Below are positions 26,370-35,623 of a stretch of 64,000 bases of DNA, piece by piece. Source of the stretch: Streptomyces sp. YIM 130001 (lineage in GTDB: Bacteria; Actinomycetota; Actinomycetes; Streptomycetales; Streptomycetaceae); contig NZ_KZ984552.1 of the NCBI RefSeq assembly GCF_003574445.1, positions 186,001 through 250,000 of the forward strand, in the 5' to 3' direction. How positions within the stretch are numbered: the first letter of the stretch is position 1; each line of letters starts with the position of its first letter. The position numbers were made by a program, and so were the translations under genes. The notes under the pieces are model-generated. The model saw nothing but the letters and a program-made list of their open reading frames with translations, was not told where the DNA came from and did no database searches.

Positions 26370-28880
26370 ATGTCCGTACTGACGCGCGACGAAGCGCAGA
26401 TCCGTGCCCGGCTCCTCGACGTCCAGCGCTACGAGGTCGGCCTCGACCTCACCCGCGGCGACGAGACCTTCGACTCCCGCACCGTGATCCACTTCACGGC
26501 CCGCGCGGACGGCGACACCTTCGTCGAGCTCAAGCCCGCCACCCTGCGCACCGCGACCCTCGACGGACACCCCCTCGACCCCACCGCACTCGACGGCAAC
26601 CGCCTGCCGCTCACCGGCCTCACCGCAGGCCCCCACGAACTCCACATCGACACCGAGATGCGGTACTCCCGCACCGGCGAAGGCATGCACCGCTTCACCG
26701 ACCCCACCGACGGCGAGACCTACCTCTACACCCAGCTCTGCATGGACGACGCCCAGCGCGTCTTCGCCAACTTCGACCAGCCCGACCTCAAGGCCACCTT
26801 CGCCTTCACCGTCACCGCACCCCCCGCGTGGACCGTCCTCGGCAACGGCATCGCCCACCCCGACGGCGACGGCCACTGGACCATCGCCGAAACCCCCCGC
26901 ATCTCCACCTACCTCGCCGCGATCGCCGCCGGCCCCTGGCACACCATCCGCACCGAACACCGCGGACTGCCCTTCGCCCTGCACTGCCGCCGCTCGCTCG
27001 CCCCCCACCTCGACGCCGACGCCGACGAACTCCTCACCGCCACCCTCGCCTGCTACGACCGCTACCACGAGAAGTTCGAAGAGCCCTACCCCTTCGACTC
27101 CTACGACCAGGCCTTCGTCCCCGAATTCAACGCCGGCGCCATGGAGAACCCCGGACTCGTCACCTTCCGCGACGAGTTCGTCTACCGCTCCGCCGTCACC
27201 GACACCGAACGCCAGACCCGCGCCATGGTCATCGCCCACGAGATGGCCCACATGTGGTTCGGCAACCTCGTCACCCTCACCTGGTGGGACGACATCTGGC
27301 TCAACGAGTCCTTCGCCGAGTACATGGGCTACCAGGTCTGCTCCGAGGCCACCCGCTTCACCGACACCTGGACCGACTTCGGAGTCGTCCGCAAGGGCTG
27401 GGGCTACGACGCCGACCAACGCCCCTCCACCCACCCCGTCGCCCCCGCACCCGAACTCGTCCCCGACACCGCATCCGCGATGCTCAACTTCGACGGGATC
27501 TCCTACGCCAAGGGCGCCTCCGCACTACGCCAACTCGTCGCCTGGCTCGGCGAGAAGGACTTCCTCACCGGCATCAACACCCACTTCGCCCGGCACAAAT
27601 TCGCCAACGCCACCCTCGCCGACTTCATCGACAACCTCGCCTCCGCCACCGAACGCGACGTCCCCGCCTGGGCCGACACCTGGCTGCGCACCACCGGAGT
27701 CGACACCCTCCGCCCGCACATCGACCAGGCCCCCGACGGCACCGCCACCCTCACCGTCGAACGCCACGGCACCCGCCCCCACCGCATCGCCGCCGGCTTC
27801 TACGACCACGACCTCGCCGCCGGCGACACCCTCGTCCTGCGCGACCGCATCGAACTCGACCTCCCACAGAGCGCACCCCACCCCCTCGGCCGCCGCCCCG
27901 CCCTCATCGTCCTCAACGACGGCGACCTCACCTACGCCAAGATCCGCTTCGACCCCGAGTCCTGGAACACCCTCAAAACCGGCCTCTCCGCCCTCCCCGA
28001 ACCCCTCACCCGCGCCGTCGTCTGGAACGCCCTGCGCGACTCGGTACGCGACGGCGAACTCCCGCCCGCCGCCTACCTCGAAGCCGCCCGCGCCCACCTC
28101 CCGCACGAGAGCGACCTCGCCCTCGTCCAAGGCGTCCTCACCTTCGCCACCACCCAGGTCGCCGACCGCTACACCGCCCCCGAAGACCGGCCCGCCGCCC
28201 TCGCCACCATCACCGACCTCTGCCGCGACCTCATCCGCCGCACCGAGGACGGCACCCAACCCGGCCTGCGCCTCACCGCCGTACGCCACTTCATCAACGC
28301 CGCCGCCCAACCCGACACCATCCGCGACTGGTTCGACTCCGGCAGCGTCCCCGGCGGACCCGAACTCGACCCCGAACTGCGCTGGCGCATCCTCGGCCGA
28401 CTCGCCGTACTCGGCGCCACCGACGACGACGTCATCGAAGCCGAACTCCTCCACGACCCCAGCGCCACCGGCCAGGAAGGCGCCGCCCGCTGCCGCGCCG
28501 CACTCCCCGACCCCGAGGCCAAACGACAGGCCTGGCACGACCTCTTCGAGGCCGACACCCTCTCCAACTACCTCTTCACCGCCACCGCCCAAGGCTTCTG
28601 GCAACCCGAACAAGCCGACCTCGTACGCCACTACGTACCCCGCTACTTCGAGGCCGCCGCCACCCTCGCCGAACGACGCGGCCCCGCCATGGGCGACGCC
28701 GCCGGCCGCTACGCCTTCCCCGCCTACGCCATCACCCAAGACACCCTCCACCTCGGCCACCGAGCCCTCGACAACCCCGCCCTGTCCGCCGGCTTCCGCC
28801 GCCGCCTCGCCGACCAACTCGACGACCTGGAGCGGGCCTTGAAGGTACGACGGGACGCTTCCGCCACGTCCGTGGAATGA
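26370..28880 (+). CDS. pepN: aminopeptidase N (M1 family)
   Basis: An 836-residue cytoplasmic zinc aminopeptidase. The N-terminal beta domain begins at residue 1 (SVLTRDEAQIRARLLDVQRY). The exopeptidase motif GAMENPGLVTF, the zinc motif HEMAHMWFGNLVTLTWW with its distant Glu (NESFAEYMGY), and the catalytic Tyr segment (SYAKGASALRQLVAWLG) are all intact. The C-terminal ERAP1-like helical domain reaches the end. The length is typical of actinobacterial PepN (about 830-860). It releases N-terminal residues from peptides. No ribosome site is visible and CAGCAT lies six bases before ATG 26370, so the mRNA may be leaderless. Codon use is extremely C-ended. Confidence 0.97.
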   Translation: MSVLTRDEAQIRARLLDVQRYEVGLDLTRGDETFDSRTVIHFTARADGDTFVELKPATLRTATLDGHPLDPTALDGNRLPLTGLTAGPHELHIDTEMRYSRTGEGMHRFTDPTDGETYLYTQLCMDDAQRVFANFDQPDLKATFAFTVTAPPAWTVLGNGIAHPDGDGHWTIAETPRISTYLAAIAAGPWHTIRTEHRGLPFALHCRRSLAPHLDADADELLTATLACYDRYHEKFEEPYPFDSYDQAFVPEFNAGAMENPGLVTFRDEFVYRSAVTDTERQTRAMVIAHEMAHMWFGNLVTLTWWDDIWLNESFAEYMGYQVCSEATRFTDTWTDFGVVRKGWGYDADQRPSTHPVAPAPELVPDTASAMLNFDGISYAKGASALRQLVAWLGEKDFLTGINTHFARHKFANATLADFIDNLASATERDVPAWADTWLRTTGVDTLRPHIDQAPDGTATLTVERHGTRPHRIAAGFYDHDLAAGDTLVLRDRIELDLPQSAPHPLGRRPALIVLNDGDLTYAKIRFDPESWNTLKTGLSALPEPLTRAVVWNALRDSVRDGELPPAAYLEAARAHLPHESDLALVQGVLTFATTQVADRYTAPEDRPAALATITDLCRDLIRRTEDGTQPGLRLTAVRHFINAAAQPDTIRDWFDSGSVPGGPELDPELRWRILGRLAVLGATDDDVIEAELLHDPSATGQEGAARCRAALPDPEAKRQAWHDLFEADTLSNYLFTATAQGFWQPEQADLVRHYVPRYFEAAATLAERRGPAMGDAAGRYAFPAYAITQDTLHLGHRALDNPALSAGFRRRLADQLDDLERALKVRRDASATSVE

Positions 28881-28890
28881 GGAACCGGGG

Positions 28891-29784
28891 ATGGACCTCC
28901 ACGCACTGCGGATCTTCCAGGCAGTCGCCCGGCACCAGCATCTGAGCCGCGCGGCCCAGGAGCTGCGGATCGCCCAGCCCTCGGTGAGCCGCGTGATCGC
29001 CCGCCTCGAACACGAGCTGGGCACACCGCTGTTCCACCGGGGCGGGCGGCTGCGCCTGAACGACTACGGCCTGATCCTGCAACGCCACACCGACCGGGCA
29101 CTCGGCGAACTGGAGGCGGCACGAAGGGCCCTGGACGAGGCGCGTGAACAGGGCGTGGGCAGCGTCAGCATCGCCTCCGAGACACTGCTCACCCTCACCG
29201 GCGTCATAGCCGCCTTCCGCAACAGCCACCCGCACGTCACCGTCCGGCTCCTGCAGTCACCCGCCGCAGAGATGACGCGGCTGCTCGAAGCCGGCGAAGT
29301 CGACCTCTGCGTCAGCTCCCAGCCACTGACCGGCGACGGGCTGCGGTCGCAGGAGATCCTCCGCGAAGACGTACTCCTCGCCGTGCCCGCCGGACACCGG
29401 CTCGCAGGCCGGGAGAAGGTCACACCCGAGGAGATCGCCCAGGAACCGGTCGTCACCGCGCGGCCCGGGCACTGGCTGCGCATCCTGCTCGACCGGCTGC
29501 TCGCCGCACGCGGCCTGACCGCGCACATCGTCTGCGAGAGCGACGAAGCCGCCTCGCTGCAGGCCCTGATCAGCTCCGGGCTCGGCGTCGGCCTCATCCC
29601 CGAGGTGTCCCGGCGCTCCGGCAGCGACATCGTGGCGCCGGTGACATGGGCGTCCGTAGACGCACCGGACTGCGAACGGGTGCTCCGCCTCTCCTGGCGC
29701 GAGGGCGCCCACCTCTCACCCGCCGGCCACGCCCTGCACGAGTCGATCGCCACGGGACCGGTGCTCCCCGGGTCCTTCTTCTGA
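28891..29784 (+). CDS. LysR-family transcriptional regulator
   Basis: A 297-residue regulator. The N-terminal winged HTH (residues 1-60) is canonical: LHALRIFQAVARHQHLSRAA, ELRIAQPSVSRVIARLEHEL, GTPLFHRGGRLRLNDYG. It is followed by the linker helix and a periplasmic-binding-like effector domain (residues about 92-295). It begins 10 bp after pepN and may be cotranscribed with it. LysR regulators usually control themselves and a neighbour; the likely neighbours are pepN or the membrane protein/multicopper oxidase pair downstream, but nothing in the sequence decides this. Confidence 0.93.
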   Translation: MDLHALRIFQAVARHQHLSRAAQELRIAQPSVSRVIARLEHELGTPLFHRGGRLRLNDYGLILQRHTDRALGELEAARRALDEAREQGVGSVSIASETLLTLTGVIAAFRNSHPHVTVRLLQSPAAEMTRLLEAGEVDLCVSSQPLTGDGLRSQEILREDVLLAVPAGHRLAGREKVTPEEIAQEPVVTARPGHWLRILLDRLLAARGLTAHIVCESDEAASLQALISSGLGVGLIPEVSRRSGSDIVAPVTWASVDAPDCERVLRLSWREGAHLSPAGHALHESIATGPVLPGSFF

Positions 29785-29938
29785 CGCTGCGGCCAGGTCG
29801 TTTGCCTCCCGCGTCATGCCTCCATAGCTCTATTGATCTTTAATCCGATCACTTCGCAGCCATACCTTCGTGTGCACGGCACCGCCTACCTGCGGACGCC
29901 CGATGCTCAAGACGAAGCCTGCGAAGGAGTGTTGGGCG

Positions 29939-30475
29939 ATGAAACTCCGCAACGTCCGCACAGGAGCCGACACCGGGGGAACGCCACCTCGGCACCCGCG
30001 CGCACTACGGCGGACCGGCGCAGCAGTGCGCGCAGTGGTCTCACTGCACACCGTGGCCATCCTGGGCCAACCACTGTTCGCCGGGCTCTACCTGGGCGGT
30101 GACTACGACGCCCTCGGACTGCACCGGCTCGGCGCCGACGCGACGACGTACCTCGCCGGTCTGCAACTGCTCCTCACCCTGACCCTCGCAGCGCTCGGCG
30201 GCGTCCGCTGGCCGCTGGCCGCCACCACCACGGTCGTCGCCGGAGAGACGGGACAGTATCTCGCCGGGGCAGAAGGGCTGTTGGCCCTGCACATTCCGCT
30301 CGGCGTCTCACTCGTCGGCGCCGCCGGCCTGCTCTTCCTCACCGTGTGGTGGCGGCCACTCGGCGCCCGCCGACCCCAACCGGCCACCGCAGTGACGCCC
30401 GACGACACGAAAACCGCGGAAGCGGTACCCGCCGGACCCACAGACGCCGCGGAAACGAGGCCCCTCGATGCCTGA
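29939..30475 (+). CDS. small four-helix membrane protein upstream of multicopper oxidase
   Basis: A 178-residue integral membrane protein without a recognised family. After a polar N-terminus there are about four transmembrane helices (AVVSLHTVAILGQPLFAGLY, LQLLLTLTLAALGGV, a third near WPLAATTTVVAGETG, and IPLGVSLVGAAGLLFLTVWW), then a Pro/Thr/Ala-rich tail. ATG 29939 has gaaggag upstream. Its 3' end overlaps the oxidase gene by 8 bp, so the two are cotranslated and the proteins probably work together, for example as membrane anchor or electron or copper partner. That role is inferred only from the overlap. Confidence 0.75.
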   Translation: MKLRNVRTGADTGGTPPRHPRALRRTGAAVRAVVSLHTVAILGQPLFAGLYLGGDYDALGLHRLGADATTYLAGLQLLLTLTLAALGGVRWPLAATTTVVAGETGQYLAGAEGLLALHIPLGVSLVGAAGLLFLTVWWRPLGARRPQPATAVTPDDTKTAEAVPAGPTDAAETRPLDA

Positions 30476-32126
30476 CTCCACCCCGTCCCGCCGCCGCCTC
30501 CTCACCGCCTCCCTGGCACTCGGCGCCGGCGCCGCCACCAGCTTCACCCTCCCGTCGCTGCTCGACCGGCCCACCGAGACGGGGAGGGTGCTGCACAGCA
30601 GAGCACCGCTGCCCAAACCGTTCCAAGTACCCCTGCCGATCCCACCCGTGCTCCGCCCGACCAGCACCGAGGGCGGCATCGACCGCTACCGGATCACCCA
30701 GCGGGCCTCCCGCGCCGAACTGCTCCCGGACGGGCTCACGACACCCCTCTGGGGCTACGACGGCATCTTCCCCGGCCCGACCATCGTCTCCCGGCGCGGC
30801 CGCACCACCGTGGTACGCCACCGCAACGAACTGCCCGTCCCGACCGTCGTCCACCTGCACGGCGGCCGCACCCCGGCCGACTCCGACGGCTACCCCACCG
30901 ACCTGCTGCTACCCGCACCCGACGCCGCGCACCGCCGCACGGACCCCCATGCCCAACACCACGGGCGCACCCCACAAAAGACAGGCCACGGCGGCGAGCC
31001 GAACCGACACGGCCAGGGAACGGGCCCGCACGCGCCCGACCCCCGCGCCCACCTCACTCGCGGCTCCCGCGAATACACCTTCCCCCTCGACCAACCAGCG
31101 GCCACCCTCTGGTACCACGACCACCGCATGGACTTCACCGCCCCGGCGATCTACCGCGGCCTCGCCGGATTCCACCTCGTCCGCGACGACATCGAAGACG
31201 CCCTGCCCCTGCCGCACGGCGAGCGTGAACTACCCCTCATGATCGCCGACCGGGCCTTCGCAGCGGACGGCTCCTTCGACTACCCGTCCCTGGACCCGGA
31301 GCTGCACACCACACCCGGCGTACGGGAGGAGTTCACCGGCGGCGTCCTCGGCGACGTCATCCTCGTCAACGGCGCCCCCTGGCCCGAACACGAGGTCACG
31401 GCGACCCGCCACAGGCTGCGCATCCTCAACGGCTCCAACGCCCGCCGCTACCACCTGGCCCTCGACCCACCGCCCCCCGGCGGCGGCGCGTTCCGCCAGA
31501 TCGGGGCCGACCAGGGGCTGCTCGCCGCGCCCCGCGACCACGACACACTGCCCACCGGACCGGCCGAACGCCACGACGTCGTCGTCGACTTCGGCCGCTA
31601 CCCCGTGGGCAGCACCGTGACCCTGGTCAACCGACTCGGCTCCGGCGGCACCCGCCAGGTGATGCGTTTCCGCGTCACCCGCCGGGCGGCGGACGACAGC
31701 CACGTGCCACGACGGCTCGCCGAAATCGAGCCACTGCATCGCTCCCAGGCCACCGTCACCCGCGAGTTCGCCTTCCAAGCCGGTCAAGTGCACGGCCGAC
31801 CCGGCTGGTTGATCGGGCGCCGACCGTTCGCACCGGACCGGATCGAAGCCCGGCCACAGCTCGGCGCGGTGGAGCTGTGGCGGTTCGTCGCCGATGCCCA
31901 CCATCCCGTCCACCTGCACCTCGTCGGCTTCCAGATCCTGGCCCGCGGCAACGGCCGTCGACCCGGCCCCCACGACGCCGGCGTCAAGGACACCGTCCAC
32001 CTGCGGCCCGGCGAGTCCACCGAGGTGATCGCCCGCTTCGACGGCTACCGGGGTCGATTCCTCTTCCACTGCCACAACGCCGAGCACGAGGACATGGCGA
32101 TGATGGCCAACTTCGAGGTCGTCTGA
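30468..32126 (+). CDS. Tat-exported multicopper oxidase with His-rich insert
   Basis: A 552-residue three-domain laccase-like enzyme of the CotA/bilirubin oxidase/phenoxazinone synthase type. The Tat signal is SRRRLLTASLALGAGAATSF. Copper ligands are complete: HLHGG (129-133), WYHDH (215-219), HPVHLH (479-484) and HCHNAEHEDMAMM (534-546), with Met as likely T1 axial ligand. Residues about 152-196 form an extra loop rich in His, Gly and Pro (ten His), inserted between the first two copper motifs; this is unlike the short loop of most family members and might bind metal. It would oxidise phenols, amines or metal ions outside the membrane. Substrate unknown. Confidence 0.93.
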   Translation: MPDSTPSRRRLLTASLALGAGAATSFTLPSLLDRPTETGRVLHSRAPLPKPFQVPLPIPPVLRPTSTEGGIDRYRITQRASRAELLPDGLTTPLWGYDGIFPGPTIVSRRGRTTVVRHRNELPVPTVVHLHGGRTPADSDGYPTDLLLPAPDAAHRRTDPHAQHHGRTPQKTGHGGEPNRHGQGTGPHAPDPRAHLTRGSREYTFPLDQPAATLWYHDHRMDFTAPAIYRGLAGFHLVRDDIEDALPLPHGERELPLMIADRAFAADGSFDYPSLDPELHTTPGVREEFTGGVLGDVILVNGAPWPEHEVTATRHRLRILNGSNARRYHLALDPPPPGGGAFRQIGADQGLLAAPRDHDTLPTGPAERHDVVVDFGRYPVGSTVTLVNRLGSGGTRQVMRFRVTRRAADDSHVPRRLAEIEPLHRSQATVTREFAFQAGQVHGRPGWLIGRRPFAPDRIEARPQLGAVELWRFVADAHHPVHLHLVGFQILARGNGRRPGPHDAGVKDTVHLRPGESTEVIARFDGYRGRFLFHCHNAEHEDMAMMANFEVV

Positions 32127-32727
32127 ACGGCCGAGGCCACCTGGGCAACTCACCCGAGGCCATACGGAACGCGAAGGGCCGGAACGCGAAGGGCCGGAAC
32201 GCGAAGGGCCGGAACGCGAAGGGCCGGAACGCGAAGAGCCGGAACGCCCGGGCCGGAACGCGAAGGGCCGGAACGCGAAGAGCCGGAACGCCCGGGCCGG
32301 AACGCGAAGGGCCGGAACGCGATGACCGGAACGCGAAGACCGGAACGCGAAGAGCCGGAACGCCCAGGCCGGAACGCGAAGGCCGGAACGCGAAGACCGG
32401 GCGACAGGACCGAGAGACGCGCCCCCGCCCCCCCTCCGCCAGCCGGACTCCGCCACCGCGCCGCCCGTCAACTCGCCCACCCCGCACGGATGTTGAAGAC
32501 GCCGCGACAGCGGCCACCTCCAGCGTCCAAGAACATCGGCGACCGACCGGGCCACGAGGCGACACCCCCGCCGCAAGGCACAGGCAACCCCCGAATCCGG
32601 CCACCATGCCCCGAGGGTCAGTTACCCCATTCGGGTTGACTCGTTGAGCTGACCGGGTCACCGACCCGCGCGCACCCGCGCGAGGCAGACGACCCGGCCA
32701 CTCCACGCACAACCCGAAGGACCGCGC
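32127..32727. other. 600-bp gene-free stretch with tandem repeat and promoter region
   Basis: The left part is the tandem repeat (32166-32398); the right part leads to the decarboxylase gene. Near 32610-32660 it contains AGTTACCC-ATTC-GGGTTGACT, an imperfect dyad that overlaps a -35-like TTGACT, and further GGTCA/TGACC half sites. I looked for an actinobacterial iron box (TTAGGTTAGGCTAACCTAA type) and did not see one. Frames that cross the repeat are open on both strands only because the units avoid stops. Confidence 0.6.
32166..32398. repeat. 16-copy tandem repeat of 14/15-bp units
   Basis: Sixteen head-to-tail units of the form GGAACGCGAAGGGCC. Nine are 15 bp and seven are 14 bp. Four exact copies run from 32166 to 32225; later units vary (GGAACGCGAAGAGCC, GGAACGCCCGGGCC, GGAACGCGATGACC, GGAACGCCCAGGCC). 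The trio 32226-32254 plus 32255-32269 is repeated at 32270-32313, so the array grew partly by duplicating longer blocks. It lies 39 bp after the multicopper oxidase stop. There are no spacers, so it is not a CRISPR. Confidence 0.95.
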
Positions 32728-34161
32728 ATGCGCACCCCGCCCCTCTCCGGAGGCACCGCAGGCCCCACCGCACTGCGCCCCCTGCTCCACACCGTCCTCG
32801 ACGCCCTCCACACCGGCGCCACCCACCGCGCCGGCCCCCTCCCCGCAGGCGGCCCCGAAGCGGTCACCGCACACGTCACCCACACCCTCGGCAACCCCCT
32901 GCCCGACCACGGCACCGGCGCCGAAGAAGCCCTCACCACCCTCACCACCCTCATCACCCAAGGCGCAGCCGACCCCGCCGACCCCCACTGCGCCGCCCAC
33001 CTCCACTGCCCACCCCTCGCCCTCGCCACCGCAGCCGACCTCGCCGCCTCCGCCCTCAACCCCTCCATGGACTCCTGGGACCAAGCCCCAGCCGCCTCCA
33101 CCCTCGAAACCCTCATCACCCGCGCCCTCGCCGCCGAGATCTACCCCCCGACCGGCACACACCCCCAAGCACCCGCCGACGCCCTCGTCACCACCGGCGG
33201 CACCGAAGCCAACCAACTCGCCCTCCTCCTCGCCCGCGAACAACTCGGCCCCGTACGCCTGTTGATCGCAGACAACGCCCACCACTCCCTCCACCGCGCC
33301 GCCTGGCTCCTCGGCCTCCCCGACCCCATCACCCTCCCCGCACCCGCCGGCACCCTCGACCCCGCCACCCTCGACGCCGCCCTCACCGACCTACCAGGCC
33401 CCCACCTCGTCGCCGCCACCGCAGGCACCACCGACGCCGGCCTCATCGACCCACTCCCCGAAATCGCCGACATCTGCGAACGCCACCACACCCGCCTCCA
33501 CATCGACGCCGCCTACGGCGCACCCCTCCTCTTCAGCCCCACCCGCCGCCACCACCTCACCGGCCTCCACCGCGCCCACACCGTCACCCTCGACCTCCAC
33601 AAACTCGGCTGGCAACCCGTCGCCGCCGGACTCCTCGCCGTACAAAACCCCCAGGACGCCACCCCCCTCACCCACAGCGCCGACTACCTCAACGCCGACG
33701 ACGACACCGACGCCGGACTCCCCGACCTCCTCGGCCGCTCCCTACGCACCACCCGCCGCCCCGACATCCTCAAAACCGCCGTCACCCTCCGCGCCCTCGG
33801 CCGCACCGGACTCGGCACCCTCGTCGACACCGTCTGCACCCTCGCCGACCAACTCGCCGACGCCGTACAAAAACACCCCGCACTCGAGCTCTACGACCGC
33901 CCCACCATCAGCACCGTCCTCTTCCGCCCCACCCACACCACCGACACCCAACTCGCCGACATCCGCCGCCACCTGCTCCACACCGGACAAGCCGTCCTCG
34001 GCCGCGCCCACCTCGACGGCCGCCTCTGGCTCAAAGCCACCCTCCTCAACCCCCACACCACACCCCACCACCTCACCACCCTCCTCACCACCATCACCTC
34101 CACAGGCAACCCCCCACACCCGCCGGTGGAACCACCCGCGGAAGGAACCACCGCACCATGA
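32728..34161 (+). CDS. PLP-dependent group II decarboxylase (DesA/diaminobutyrate decarboxylase-like)
   Basis: A 477-residue enzyme of the aromatic/diamino acid decarboxylase family. Hallmarks are ALVTTGGTEANQLALLLARE (cofactor binding), HIDAAYGAPLLFS (Asp contacting the pyridine N) and TLDLHKLGWQP (Lys292, Schiff base). The N-terminal helical segment (LHCPPLALATAADLAASALN) and the NPSMDSWD loop resemble DesA and L-2,4-diaminobutyrate decarboxylases, so lysine, ornithine or diaminobutyrate are candidate substrates. Its stop overlaps the next gene by 4 bp (ATGA). Together they would make an N-hydroxydiamine, but the acyltransferase and synthetase needed for a siderophore are not adjacent. Codon use is extremely C-ended. 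Confidence 0.88.
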   Translation: MRTPPLSGGTAGPTALRPLLHTVLDALHTGATHRAGPLPAGGPEAVTAHVTHTLGNPLPDHGTGAEEALTTLTTLITQGAADPADPHCAAHLHCPPLALATAADLAASALNPSMDSWDQAPAASTLETLITRALAAEIYPPTGTHPQAPADALVTTGGTEANQLALLLAREQLGPVRLLIADNAHHSLHRAAWLLGLPDPITLPAPAGTLDPATLDAALTDLPGPHLVAATAGTTDAGLIDPLPEIADICERHHTRLHIDAAYGAPLLFSPTRRHHLTGLHRAHTVTLDLHKLGWQPVAAGLLAVQNPQDATPLTHSADYLNADDDTDAGLPDLLGRSLRTTRRPDILKTAVTLRALGRTGLGTLVDTVCTLADQLADAVQKHPALELYDRPTISTVLFRPTHTTDTQLADIRRHLLHTGQAVLGRAHLDGRLWLKATLLNPHTTPHHLTTLLTTITSTGNPPHPPVEPPAEGTTAP

Positions 34162-35570
34162 ACACCCCCAACCCCACCCCCGACACCCCACGCGACCTCG
34201 TCGGCATCGGCATCGGCCCCTTCAACCTCTCCCTGGCGGCCCTCGCCGACCAACTCCCCGAACCCCTCGACCTCGCCTTCTACGAACAACGCCCCGCCTT
34301 CCACTGGCACCCCGGCCTCCTCATCGACGGCGCCACCCTCCAAGTCCCCTTCCTCGCCGACCTCGTCACCCTCGCCGACCCCACCAACCCCTGGACCTTC
34401 CTCAACCACCTCAAAGCCCAAAACCGCCTCTACCCCTTCTACTTCGCCGAACGCTTCCACATCCAACGCACCGAGTACGACGCCTACTGCCGCTGGGTCA
34501 GCAACCACCTCACCACCCTCCACTACGGCCACCAGATCGACGCCATCCGCTGGAACACCGACCGCGAACTCTTCGAAGTCGACTACACCCAACTCGACCC
34601 CGACGGCGAAGCAGAAGCACTCGGCCGCGACCACACCCGCAACATCGTCCTCGGCATCGGCACCGCCCCCCACATCCCCGAACCCCTGCGCCCCCTCGCC
34701 GACGCCCCCACCGTCCCCGTCATCCACTCCGCCGACTACCTCGACCACCGCGAACGCCTCCTCGCCGCCGGGCACATCACCGTCATCGGCTCAGGACAAT
34801 CCGGCGCCGAAATCTACCTCGACCTCCTCAAACACCGCCCCCACGGCCAAGAACGCCTCCACTGGCTCGCCCGCACCCCCGCCTTCGCCCCCATGGAGTA
34901 CTCCAAACTCGGCCTCGAACACTTCACCCCCGACTACACCCGCTACTTCCACAACCTCCCCCAACCCACCCGCGACCGCCTCATCCCCACCCAATGGCAA
35001 CTCCACAAAGGCATCGACACCGACACCATCACCGCCATCCACAACGAGCTCTACCAGCGCACCCTCGACGGCACCTGGCCCGACACCACCCTCACCCCCG
35101 GCGTCCACGTCCGCACCGCAGGCCGCGTCGCGGGCAGCCAAGTCGAACTCCACCTCGAACATGCCGAACAAGGCACCCGCACCCGCCTCACCACCGACGC
35201 CGTCATCCTCGCCACCGGCTACCGCGAACGCCCCCTCGCCCCCCTCCTCGACGGCCTCACCCCCCACCTCCGCCACGACGACAACGGCCGCCCCCACATC
35301 GACCACAACTACCGCCTCACCCTCGACCCCGCCATCACCCGCACCGGCAGCGCCATCTACGTACAGAACGCCGAACGCCACACCCACGGAGTCGGCGCCC
35401 CCGACCTCGGCCTCGCCGCCCACCGCAGCGCCACCATCCTCAACAACCTCACCGGCACCAACCCCTACCCCCTCCCCGAACGCACCGCCTTCACCACCTT
35501 CGGCCTCACCACCCCCACCGCACCCAGCAACACCGACCAACCCAGCACCCTCGTCCACCTCGACGGCTGA
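34158..35570 (+). CDS. lysine/ornithine N-monooxygenase family flavoprotein (IucD/SidA/DesB-like)
   Basis: A 470-residue N-hydroxylating monooxygenase. The FAD motif is GIGIGPFNLSLAALADQL; the W-x-D/F-L segment (DPTNPWTFLNHL) and substrate-side strings are as in SidA/PvdA. The NADPH motif is VIGSGQSGAEIYLDLL, and ATGYRERPLAPLL is the conserved C-terminal motif. It hydroxylates the terminal amine of lysine, ornithine, or, in the DesB subgroup, a decarboxylated diamine. Cotranslation with the upstream decarboxylase favours a diamine such as cadaverine or putrescine (inference). Confidence 0.92.
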   Translation: MNTPNPTPDTPRDLVGIGIGPFNLSLAALADQLPEPLDLAFYEQRPAFHWHPGLLIDGATLQVPFLADLVTLADPTNPWTFLNHLKAQNRLYPFYFAERFHIQRTEYDAYCRWVSNHLTTLHYGHQIDAIRWNTDRELFEVDYTQLDPDGEAEALGRDHTRNIVLGIGTAPHIPEPLRPLADAPTVPVIHSADYLDHRERLLAAGHITVIGSGQSGAEIYLDLLKHRPHGQERLHWLARTPAFAPMEYSKLGLEHFTPDYTRYFHNLPQPTRDRLIPTQWQLHKGIDTDTITAIHNELYQRTLDGTWPDTTLTPGVHVRTAGRVAGSQVELHLEHAEQGTRTRLTTDAVILATGYRERPLAPLLDGLTPHLRHDDNGRPHIDHNYRLTLDPAITRTGSAIYVQNAERHTHGVGAPDLGLAAHRSATILNNLTGTNPYPLPERTAFTTFGLTTPTAPSNTDQPSTLVHLDG

Positions 35571-35623
35571 CCCGCCCCACCGACAGCCGACCCACCCCAC
35601 CCCCGCCATGCCACAGTGACGCC

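Noticed and set aside
26336..28945. 869-codon frame overlapping pepN in another + frame
   Set aside because: Its protein is almost entirely Arg/His/Pro, the usual alternate-frame product of C-rich coding DNA.
32166..32398. CRISPR array
   Set aside because: Units are 14-15 bp, directly adjacent and without spacers; no cas gene is present.
31230..32576. Long minus-strand frame through the tandem repeat, encoding RSGPSRSGP-like repeats
   Set aside because: The repeat stays open in several frames on both strands because the units contain no stops. There is no start context or conserved domain.
32600..32727. Iron box (DmdR/IdeR site) ahead of the DesAB-like genes
   Set aside because: No TTAGGTTAGGCT-type 19-mer was found by eye; only imperfect GGTCA/TGACC dyads are present.
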